The notes under the pieces were generated by a model. That model saw only the letters and a list, made by a program, of their open reading frames with translations, was not told the origin of the DNA and searched no databases. A program made the translations under genes and the position numbers. Positions 35,481 through 43,800 of a DNA stretch of 64,000 nucleotides are shown one piece after another. How positions within the stretch are numbered: the stretch's first letter is position 1; the number at the start of each line of letters is the position of its first letter. Source of the stretch: JANQHO01 sp965218075 (lineage in GTDB: Bacteria > Bacteroidota > Bacteroidia > Flavobacteriales > Schleiferiaceae); contig CBDCJZ010000003.1 of assembly GCA_965218075.1 (NCBI GenBank), positions 1,240,001 to 1,304,000 of the forward strand, written 5' to 3'.

Positions 35481-36578
35481 TTACCTATCAAATTCACCTT
35501 TATTTAAAAGAAAAGCAAAGTTTTTCGGAATGATACCAACACTAAATTCATCTATCAAAGCCCCTGTATTATCATAGCGAAATACTTTACCGGCAGAAAG
35601 CTCGTCAAGAGGGTCAGAAACATATATTTCTTTTTTCAGTTGATCATAGCCGATTGCATTGTACGAACCTGAGATAAAAGGAACAACCGGCATTAGCATC
35701 GTCGAAGGATTGTATTTCATTACGTTAGCCCCTTTATTTAAATCGAGAAAATAGAAGACGCTCCTTGCTTCATCAGCTACCAAGCTATGAGGTCTTAAAA
35801 GCTTATCAGTCAAATACATAATTGTATCAACTTGCAGAGAATGAGTATTGATAATAGACAGCCAACCAGGGAAGTTATCGGAAGGATTTATAGGATGTTC
35901 TTCCCCGCTGCCTAGTGCGAGTACAGTACTGTCAGAAATCATTTGTAGGCTATTGGGATTTTTCCCAACTTCCAGTTGAGCCACTGCCGTATCGGCATAA
36001 GCATGTATAACTGTAATTAAACTATCAGAGGGACCTCCCCCGCTATTGGCAACAAAAACAAGAGTGTCATTAACTAAAAGCATTCTTTCCGGTCTTATGC
36101 CAACCGAGATTGTTTTAGTAATGCTATTAGATTTTGAATTATATACGTAAACGGAGTTCCCTCCCCCCCCCCCTCCCCAATCTGTAACGTAGTATTTATT
36201 GCCCATAACATGAAGCATATAACGAGGAGAGTAGAAGCCAATAGCTTCTTTATATTTTACGGAATAGTCTTCAGGGTCTAAGGCGTATATTTTGCTCTTG
36301 TTGTTAATCACGGCAAAAATTGTCGCACCATCATTCAAAATGCTGATAAAGGAACCTCCCACAGTGTAGATATTAGATTTTGCAAATACATTATTATTTA
36401 CCTTCATTTTGCTTGGGTCATACTCCGATAAGCTTCCCGGTCCGTTGGGAGAAATACCTTCATTTATTATCAATACTCTACTCGAGCTTTCTTCTTCTTC
36501 TTCTTTTGATTGTTCAGTACAGGAACCGATAAAAAGTGCCATTACAGCAAAGCTGAATAGTCCAAAAGCTGTTTTCAT
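35481..36578 (-). CDS. YncE/DUF5074-like beta-propeller surface lipoprotein
   Basis: 365 residues with a lipoprotein signal (lipobox FIGSC, Cys20) followed by an acidic stretch EEEEESSSR, which resembles a surface-export signal. The rest consists of beta-propeller blades: LIINEGISPNGPGSLSEYDP, IYALDPEDYSVKYKE, YYVTDWGGGGGGNSVYVYNS, ISVGIRPERMLLVNDTLVFV, VAQLEVGKNPNSLQMI, and so on. Related lipoproteins such as BtuG of Bacteroides bind cobalamin on a TonB receptor; a similar ligand-capture role is an inference. The codons for the six glycines contain an 11-G run (36163-36173 on the plus strand as C), a possible slippage site. Confidence 0.75.
   Translation of the reverse strand: MKTAFGLFSFAVMALFIGSCTEQSKEEEEESSSRVLIINEGISPNGPGSLSEYDPSKMKVNNNVFAKSNIYTVGGSFISILNDGATIFAVINNKSKIYALDPEDYSVKYKEAIGFYSPRYMLHVMGNKYYVTDWGGGGGGNSVYVYNSKSNSITKTISVGIRPERMLLVNDTLVFVANSGGGPSDSLITVIHAYADTAVAQLEVGKNPNSLQMISDSTVLALGSGEEHPINPSDNFPGWLSIINTHSLQVDTIMYLTDKLLRPHSLVADEARSVFYFLDLNKGANVMKYNPSTMLMPVVPFISGSYNAIGYDQLKKEIYVSDPLDELSAGKVFRYDNTGALIDEFSVGIIPKNFAFLLNKGEFDR
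36163..36173 (-). repeat. homopolymer of 11 G in the coding strand of the propeller lipoprotein gene
   Basis: An uninterrupted run of 11 C on the plus strand encodes part of the glycine run at about residues 136-141. At 11 it is in frame; a gain or loss of one base would truncate the protein. Confidence 0.85.
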
Positions 36579-37344
36579 AATGCTGAAAGTTTATGCAAGT
36601 AAAGTGCTCATAATTTAGTATAAAGTTAACTCAATAAAGATTTATTAGAAAACCCCCTAGAGAATATATTATGATTTATTGATCAATGCATTAATGTGTG
36701 TGCATTTTTGAGAGCTGCCTCTGTAATTTTCTTACTACTGAGCGTTCTAGCTGTTTCTTTTTATTCGCTTCTCTTCAGAAAGTCGACAAATTTGAGCTGT
36801 TCCTTGATTGCCCCTTATTTCCTTCCACACTTTAAAGTGATGTTTTCCCAATGAAGCATATCCGAGATAAGCGTCTAATGGCTCATGCTTGCATCAGTTG
36901 ACACCATATCTTCTATCTTGCTAGTTGTTTCAGTCAGACTTTTCTAGCTTGGAAATTTTACCTCTGAGTCTAGAAATATTTTCAATTTTTAGCCATCGAT
37001 CATCTTTACTTGTCGATCAGGACTTCTACATTATCTACTCTGTGCCTTCTCTGGAGAGACATAAGCTGACTTAGCCTGTCATCGAGAATTTTTAGCTCTT
37101 TCGGGATTGAACTCATTGGAGACTAACGTTACTCTCAATTTCAAGCCTGATGTCATTTAGCTCCAATGGATTTTCTAGCTCCAGTTTTCACGGTTATTAC
37201 AGAAACCCCTTCCTCTAAAGGAAATTCTAGCTCATCAATAAGAGCAAAATTTCTTTCCGATAAGTGCTTTAGCATAACAGTAGCATAAAACCCATTAATG
37301 TAAGAAAAAGATGGGATTTGTATGAAGTAAAAATTTCAACATTT
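36579..37344. other. gap mostly occupied by the recN relic
   Basis: Apart from the recN remains (36920-37275), the left third (36600-36920) shows only short broken frames; one, LDAYLGYASLGKHHFKVWKE on the minus strand, looks protein-like but is unidentified. No RNA gene was noticed. Confidence 0.45.
36920..37275 (-). pseudogene. recN: recN, DNA repair ATPase, extensively deleted
   Basis: On the minus strand, directly after the DUF4835 gene, the expected place of recN in Flavobacteria. It starts MLKHLSERNFALIDELEFPL, close to RecN N-termini. The Walker A segment is ruined (VKTGARKSI instead of GETGAGKSI). After a large deletion the middle coiled-coil region survives as LDDRLSQLMSLQRRHRVDNV then EVLIDK, followed by NISRLRGKISKLEKS in another frame. 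Several stops interrupt it, and the C-terminal ATPase half is absent. An intact RecN has about 550 residues. Confidence 0.8.
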
Positions 37345-38259
37345 TCAAGTTTTTCCCATCTCCTGATATTTAGAAGCATTATTGGCATCAATATCTATTA
37401 GCAGTTCCTTTAGATCAACCAGAGGAACGGGATTGCCCCCATTAAAGATGCTCAATATTTCATTCACTTTAGCATCAAAAAAAAGCCGTATTAAAAAAGA
37501 GCCAGGACGCTTGTCGTTAACCTCTTTGAGCAGCAGCAGGGAATTTTTAATAGTTTCTTTAGCTGTTTTGTGATGATTGAGATCATACATCCTATCTAAG
37601 CCTTTGCGATGATATTCATATAAGGTCTTGCGAAAATTATCGAATGCCGGGCTCACTAAATTATCTATTAGCCAAAAGCGGCTTTTGCTGCCTTGAAAAC
37701 TACCCCAGCCATCAAAGCCGCTATTTTGGGCACTACCCACAATATTTTGCGCTTCGGCGTAAAAAGGGCTTCCTCCTTTAAGGGAATAGGTATCGTGATC
37801 CAGGCCTATGATGATATAAGAATAATAGGCTAATACCGAGGTGAGATTGGATGTAAAATTATTTTTAGCAAAGTCAAGTCTATTATATTCCAGATATTGA
37901 AAGTCAAACTGATCATCTAAATGAATAAAGACCAGGGAAGAATAACCGGAACGATAAATAGGACGGCTATACTGGACTTGCAAAGTGGCCTTAAACTTAT
38001 CCATTTGCCACTCGGTGACATTGACTACAAATGAGCAGCTTATTCTTTCGGTATTATCATAGGTTTCGTCAGTCCAATTTGTATTATTCAAAAATCCATG
38101 AATAGAGTTTTCAAGAGTTTTAAAAACCTGTTTATTAGTAGCTTGTATCTGGGGAGAAAGTACCTGCACTTGAGCATTGAGCTCTTGAGCATGGGCTTCT
38201 ATTGCCTTAGAATTAATAGCCGCGACTAACAATAATATGATCCCATATTTCTTTTGCAA
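37345..38259 (-). CDS. DUF4835-family secreted protein (possible T9SS-associated protein PorD)
   Basis: 304 residues with a signal peptide (about 1-24, ending AHAQ). Family features are ELNAQVQVLSPQIQATNKQV, FKTLENSIHGFLNNTNWTD, LDFAKNNFTSNLTSVLAYYS and the later GWGSFQGSKSRFWLIDNL. DUF4835 genes sit beside coaBC in most Bacteroidota, and the family has been linked to type IX secretion (PorD); I treat that as tentative. The start at 38259 overlaps the coaBC end by 47 bp and is needed to keep the signal peptide. Confidence 0.87.
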   Translation of the reverse strand: MQKKYGIILLLVAAINSKAIEAHAQELNAQVQVLSPQIQATNKQVFKTLENSIHGFLNNTNWTDETYDNTERISCSFVVNVTEWQMDKFKATLQVQYSRPIYRSGYSSLVFIHLDDQFDFQYLEYNRLDFAKNNFTSNLTSVLAYYSYIIIGLDHDTYSLKGGSPFYAEAQNIVGSAQNSGFDGWGSFQGSKSRFWLIDNLVSPAFDNFRKTLYEYHRKGLDRMYDLNHHKTAKETIKNSLLLLKEVNDKRPGSFLIRLFFDAKVNEILSIFNGGNPVPLVDLKELLIDIDANNASKYQEMGKT

Positions 38260-39421
38260 GTTCCTTTTTGTTCTTTAGATTCAGTTTTTGCTGAGTTCCT
38301 TGTTTATCGACCAAAGTAACCTCGTTAGTATCGTATCCAAATCCCGTTCCTTTATTTGAAGGTGAATTCAAAATAATCAGATCACAGTTTTTCTCGTTCA
38401 GCTTTTTCTGGGCATTTTCAATGGGATTGCTTGTTTCTAAAGCAAATCCAGCTAAAAACTGATCTTTTCTCTTCTCCTGCCCTAAGCCGGCGAGAATATC
38501 AGGATTTTCTATCAACTCTAAAATAAGTTTATTTCCACGTCTCTTTATTTTTTGCTGAGAGAAATCTAGCGGTCGATAATCTGCAACGGCTGCAGCAAGA
38601 ATGGAAATATCTGAAGCGGAAAATTCTTTTCTGCAAATTTCGTTCATATCTATTGCAGTAGTAACATTTATTACTTTTATTTCCTTTATAGAGGGCATGA
38701 GGCTACGAGGCCCTAGCACTAAAGTTACATTCGCTCCCAGCTCAATGGCTACTTCCGCAAAGGCCACTCCCATTTTTCCCGAAGAATAATTACCAATAAA
38801 CCGAACTGGATCAATAAGCTCATAGGTTGGACCGGCATTAATCAGCACCTTTTTGCCGTTTAGCTTCAGCTTACTCCTAAGGTCATTTTCTATAAAAGCT
38901 ATAATACTCTCCGGCTCCGCCATACGACCTTCTCCTATCATCCCGCTTGCCAATTCTCCTGATTCCGAGGGGATAAACTTATTGCCATATGACTCTAATC
39001 TGGCAATATTCTCACGAGTAGAAGGATGATTATACATATCGAAGTCCATAGCCGGGGCAAAATATACGGGACATTTAGCGCTCCTATACACCCCTATTAA
39101 GAGATTGTAGCAAGCCCCTGTTGCCATTTTAGAGAGAGTATTGGAAGTAGCCGGGGCTATGACAAGCAAATCAGCCCAAAGAGCCAAATCCACATGATTA
39201 TTCCACTTTCCCGCTTCGTCTTCAGGGTCATAATATTCCCACAGGACCGGATTCTTACTAAGAGTAGAAAGCGTTAAAGGAGTTACAAAATCTCGGGCAG
39301 TAGGAGTTAGAATCACCTTCACTTTTGCACCCGCCTTTATAAAATAACGAACTAAGTAGGCCGATTTATAAGCGGCAATGCTGCCGGTTACTCCCAGTAG
39401 CACCTTTTTCCCACAAAGCAT
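38213..39421 (-). CDS. coaBC: bifunctional phosphopantothenoylcysteine decarboxylase/synthetase
   Basis: CoaBC performs two steps of coenzyme A synthesis: joining phosphopantothenate with cysteine (CoaB) and decarboxylation (CoaC). It has 402 residues. The N-terminal flavin-binding CoaC part has LLGVTGSIAAYKSAYLVRY, ATSNTLSKMATG and PAMDFDMYNHPSTRENI; the CoaB part has NAGPTYELIDPVRFIGNYSS, AAVADYRP and a late NEVTLVD. It lies between rpoZ (2 bp) and the DUF4835 gene (overlap), all on the minus strand. Confidence 0.96.
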   Translation of the reverse strand: MLCGKKVLLGVTGSIAAYKSAYLVRYFIKAGAKVKVILTPTARDFVTPLTLSTLSKNPVLWEYYDPEDEAGKWNNHVDLALWADLLVIAPATSNTLSKMATGACYNLLIGVYRSAKCPVYFAPAMDFDMYNHPSTRENIARLESYGNKFIPSESGELASGMIGEGRMAEPESIIAFIENDLRSKLKLNGKKVLINAGPTYELIDPVRFIGNYSSGKMGVAFAEVAIELGANVTLVLGPRSLMPSIKEIKVINVTTAIDMNEICRKEFSASDISILAAAVADYRPLDFSQQKIKRRGNKLILELIENPDILAGLGQEKRKDQFLAGFALETSNPIENAQKKLNEKNCDLIILNSPSNKGTGFGYDTNEVTLVDKQGTQQKLNLKNKKELAKEIWDHIIVSRGY

Positions 39422-39423
39422 TT

Positions 39424-39750
39424 TTAGGATTGAGTTTCTTCGGGTTTATGGAAATAGATTTGATCATTTTTCCACTCTTCCACAGCAATGGATACAGGCT
39501 TGGGCATAGCTTCATAGAAACGGGAAACTTCTATCTGCTCCTTGTTTTCAAATATCTCTTCAAGAGAATCACTAGCTACAGTAAATTCTTCAAGCTTATC
39601 ATGTAATTCCGTTTTCAAGTCTTCACCTATCTGATCTGCTCTTTTTGCCAATATAGCCACAGTTTCATAAATATTACCTGTAACCGCAGCCAACTCATTA
39701 TAATCTTGAGTTATGGTGCTTTTAGGCGCTTTGCTTTCTTTGTAATCCAT
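39424..39750 (-). CDS. rpoZ: RNA polymerase omega subunit, Bacteroidota type
   Basis: 108 residues. The segment NELAAVTGNIYETVAILAKR with ADQIGEDLK is the omega signature in Bacteroidota, and the tail (FEN...RFYEAMPKPVSIAVEEWK) is family specific. Omega helps assemble and stabilise the beta-prime subunit. It overlaps the end of bamD by 29 bp and lies 2 bp before coaBC, the conserved bamD-rpoZ-coaBC order. Confidence 0.92.
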   Translation of the reverse strand: MDYKESKAPKSTITQDYNELAAVTGNIYETVAILAKRADQIGEDLKTELHDKLEEFTVASDSLEEIFENKEQIEVSRFYEAMPKPVSIAVEEWKNDQIYFHKPEETQS

Positions 39751-40549
39751 TTTTTTGACCCTTTTTATGATTGTTAATAATACTCTCTATCTTCGTAAGC
39801 ATTTTATGTGCCAAATCTGCTTTAGCGCCTTCGGGATATCCTTCTATAAAATCAAAATAGGCCGTTTTGGCCTCTATAAATCGTTGTAATTTTTTACTTT
39901 CAATGCTATTTTGAGCTAGCTTATACGCCGATTGAAGTCGCATAAATAAGGCTTCTTCTCTAAACTCGGTATCGGGAAAATCATTTAGAGTATTATTAAA
40001 AGCCACTACCGCTGAGTGGTAGTACTCCGTTTTGTAATAAAGATTTGCCTTTTCAAAAGATTTACGTTCAAGCTTCCCCCTTAGCTCGCTGATGAGTTCG
40101 TTGCATTCATAGAGCTTTTCGCTATCCGGATGGGTGTTGACAAAGAGCTGTAATTCATTGATTCCCTTAAAAGTATACGATTGATCTAAGCTGTATACTG
40201 GGGACTCCAGATAATAACAATAACCAACCATAAAAGCTGCTTCTTCCACTTTAGAGTGATTGGAAAAGGTTTTATAAAAATTCTTGAAATGATAGGCCGC
40301 CAAGATATAGTCACCTATGTGATAATTGGTATAAGCGTAATAATAATAAACTTCTTGAGCTTTGGGAGTACCTCTGCAGAGAGTCAGTAACTCATCAAAT
40401 AAAGGGTAGGCTTTATTATACTTTTCATTCTCATAGTACTCTACTGCTTTTCTGAATTTTAAATTCACATCCGGGCTCTTAAGCACTTTCTGAAACTCAC
40501 TGCACCCTAGTAGCGAAGCCATTAATGTTATGTAAGTATATTTTTTCAG
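39722..40549 (-). CDS. bamD: outer-membrane assembly lipoprotein BamD
   Basis: TPR lipoprotein of the BAM complex, which inserts barrels into the outer membrane. An ATG at 40522 would give 266 residues but only half a signal peptide (MASLLGC). The frame continues upstream without a stop to CTG 40549, reading KKYTYITLMASLLGC, a complete lipoprotein signal with lipobox Cys16. I therefore place the start at CTG 40549 (275 residues). TPR repeats follow: KFRKAVEYYENEKYNKAYPL, YYYAYTNYHIGDYILAAYHF, NLYYKTEYYHSAVVAFNNTL. The upstream region carries a 17-bp duplication and a -7 promoter box. Confidence 0.93.
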   Translation of the reverse strand: MKKYTYITLMASLLGCSEFQKVLKSPDVNLKFRKAVEYYENEKYNKAYPLFDELLTLCRGTPKAQEVYYYYAYTNYHIGDYILAAYHFKNFYKTFSNHSKVEEAAFMVGYCYYLESPVYSLDQSYTFKGINELQLFVNTHPDSEKLYECNELISELRGKLERKSFEKANLYYKTEYYHSAVVAFNNTLNDFPDTEFREEALFMRLQSAYKLAQNSIESKKLQRFIEAKTAYFDFIEGYPEGAKADLAHKMLTKIESIINNHKKGQKNGLQRKQSA

Positions 40550-40565
40550 TTTCTAAAATATCCGG

Positions 40566-40573
40566 CAAAATTA
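40566..40573 (-). promoter_or_regulatory. -7 element for bamD-rpoZ-coaBC
   Basis: TAATTTTG on the minus strand, an exact TAnnTTTG, 17 bp before the CTG start. The -33 region falls in the 17-bp tandem duplication and shows no TTTG. Confidence 0.35.
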
Positions 40574-40604
40574 TAAATACTCTTTCGTTATAAATACTCT
40601 TTCG
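40571..40604. repeat. 17-bp tandem duplication upstream of bamD
   Basis: TTATAAATACTCTTTCG occurs twice in a row without change (40571-40587, 40588-40604). It overlaps the bamD promoter region. Confidence 0.85.
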
Positions 40605-40650
40605 ATTAAAGAACAGTATGAACCAAGAGAAAATTATGGTATTCCAAAAT

Positions 40651-40830
40651 TCATATCTTGTTTTTTTCGAGACACATACCCAAACTAACAGCTCCTATTC
40701 CCTCCTCTGACGAATTGAATAATACTTCAGCATAGAGCTGTGGTGTGTCTGAAATGGCGATTTTGAACGTAAATTCAATGCCTCTTAACCCTAAACTAAA
40801 AAACTTTTACCTTTGCTGGTTGCCATGCCG
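40651..40830 (-). pseudogene. unidentified gene scrap, related to the one at 33163
   Basis: On the minus strand LRGIEFTFKIAISDTPQLYA then EVLFNSSEEGIGAVSLGMCL and a stop at 40653-40651. The preceding VKVF is interrupted by a stop. The 33163 copy shares FEFTFKI.(V/I)SDT and the flanking DNA. No start codon and no family are recognisable. Confidence 0.45.
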
Positions 40831-40884
40831 TTGTATTCTCTACTCTTAAAATCTACTCTTAAAAATGTTTAAGCTATTAATATT

Positions 40885-43800
40885 ATGAAGAACTCTTCCC
40901 TCTTGATTTCTTGCACCCTTATTCTGGGATGGTTTCCTATAAGGACTCAAACAACTTGTCCTCCCATATCTCCTGCTATCTTGCCAATCATCGAAAACTT
41001 TGAGTCGTTATCTGGTGTCTTTCAGCAAGACACAGTGGTGTTCTGTAACTCAACTTACAAATGGAGCTATGAAACATCCCATCCTGGTGAAGGGCGTCTG
41101 AGGTTTGGTGTATCTGGTTTTGCCAGCACTGGAAGCTCGGCAGCTACCTTGGATAAATCAATCTTCGGCGGTGCCTTAGTAACCAATCACTTGATTATGA
41201 CCGCTGATCTAAGCCGGTACACCTCAAATAGTCATTTGGAGTTGGAATTCAGTTACATGCATCACCGAGAACAAAACCATGCTAATGACAGAGTATGGAT
41301 ACGGGGCAGTAGCACGGACGCCTGGGTGCAAATCTATGATCTATACGCCAATCAAGGCGTAAAGGGCGTTTACAAGCATGTGTTAGCTTTGGACGTTGAC
41401 TCTACTCTCGCAAATTCTCATCCCCCACAAAGAGTATCTTCTACTTTTCAGCTTCGTTTTGGTCAAGAGGATCATTTTAGGGCTCAGAGGTACTATAACG
41501 CCGGTTATTCTTTTGATAATATTGCTATTCGGGAAATACAATGTGCGAGATCATCTTCTTTGATACTGAATGCCATTGGACCTGATACTGCTTTGGTGAG
41601 TTGGACGATTGGAGGGGGTAATGTTTGGATAATTGAATGGGGGACTGTTGGTTTTACACAGGGATCGGGAACCTTTGACACCATCACCACCAATTCCCAT
41701 GCGCTAAAGAGGTTGGCACCATACACCACTTACGACTTTTATGTACGAGATAGCTGCCTCAGTTCGAGAAATAGCCTTAGTTTATGGTCTCACCCTACTA
41801 GCTTTACGACGCTTTGCGCATCTTTATCTCCTGTTACCTTACCCCTTTTCGAAGGCTTCGAATTGGCATCGGACACCTACCAGCAAAGCCGAGATGTACT
41901 CTGTGAACCTACCTACAAATGGAGCTATGAAACGCCCCACCCCCATGCAGGTCGTCTGAGGTTTGGTGTATCGGGCTTTGCCAACACTGGAAACTCGGCA
42001 GCTACCCTAGATAGAGTAACGAATAACGGCCCTCAAACCATCAACTATCTGATCCTGACAGCTAATTTGAGCAATTATAGCACTTTAAGCAATCTGGAGT
42101 TAGGATTCAATTATGTGAGCCACAATGCAGCTCCTTATCCTAATAACAGAGTATGGGTACGGGGCAGTAAGTACGAACCGTGGGTGCTAGTCTACGATCT
42201 GGATGTCAATCAGGGCATAGCAGGCGTTTACAATCATGTTTTGGCTTTGGACATTGACTCCACCCTCGCAAATGCCTCACCTTCACAGAGAGTGTCTTCT
42301 ACTTTTCAAGTCCGTTTTGGGCAAGAAGGTTATCACATTGCTAATACCATATCAACAAGCCACGGTTATTCTTTCGACAATATTGCTATTCGAGAGATAT
42401 CTTGCCCAATTTCTACGGCTTTGATGGCGAATAACATTACAGACATTAGTGCGAGTGCTGGCTGGACTACAGGCAGTGCTTCTAATTGGAACCTGGAATA
42501 CGGCTCTCCGGGCTTTAGGCCGGGGTCGGGAACAGGAACTTTTGTATACAATGCATCCAATCCTTATACCTTAAGTGGTTTGGTACCGAATACTTCCTAT
42601 AATTTCTACATACAGGACAGTTGTGGCGTGGGCAATGTGAGCCTCTGGAGTGGACCCTACTCCTTTGTCACGTTTTGCACATCTTTATCTCCTGTTACTC
42701 TGCCGATTATTGAAGGTTTCGAATCGGCATCCGGTACCTACCAGCAAAACCGAGATGTGCTCTGTGAACCTACCTACAAATGGAGCTATGAAACATCTCA
42801 TCCCAATAAAAGTCGTCTGAGGTTTGGTGTATCGGGTTTTGCCAACACCGGGAACTCGGCAGCTACCCTAGATAGAGTATGGGCTAGCATCAGTCCTCAA
42901 ACAATCCACCGCCTGATTATAACGGCTGATTTGAGCAATTACACTTCAAATAATCATCTGGAGTTAGAATTCAGTTACGTGGACCACGACAGAACTCATA
43001 GTTCTAATGACAAAGTATGGATACGGGGCAATCATACTGATAATTGGGTAGAAATCTACGATCTAGATGCCAATCAAGGCCCAACGGGCGTTTACAATCA
43101 TGTTTTGGCTTTGGACATTGACTCCACCCTTGCAAATGCCTCACCTTCACAGAGGGTGTCTTCTACTTTTCAGCTTCGTTTTGGTTTTGAGATTCTTAGA
43201 TCTGGCCATTCTTTTGGAAGAGGCTATTCTTTTGATGACATTGCCATTCGGGAAACCTGTCCAAGCCCTACCAAGCTAACAGCTACCCAGATTACTCAAA
43301 CCAGCGCTACGCTCTCCTGGGCTGCTGGCGGGGCTTCTAACTGGGATTTAGAATATGGCCTTTCAGGGTTTACTCTGGGGCGTGGCACTCAGATTCACAC
43401 GACCATCCCTTCTTATACTGTGAGCAGCTTGACATCTGGAATGGGTTATGATTTCTATGTTCGGAGTACTTGCTGGGCGGGTCCTGATACTTTTACCACC
43501 CTTTCAGCCACTTTGCCCTGTCCAGCCTCTTCGTCATTGGGAGCTACCCAGATTACTCAGACCAACGCTACGCTGTCGTGGATGTCAGGTGGGACTTCTA
43601 CTTTTAATTGGAACTTGGAATGGGGTATAGTTAATTTTGCTCTAGGAAGCGGTAATTTCTTACCTAATGTTGCACCTACTCACTATACTTTAAGCGGTCT
43701 AATTCCCGGCACCTCTTATCAATTCTATGTTCGGGATAGTTGTGGAGTGGGTCATGTGAGCAGTTGGGCGGGTCCTTATACTTTTACCACCCTTTCAGCC

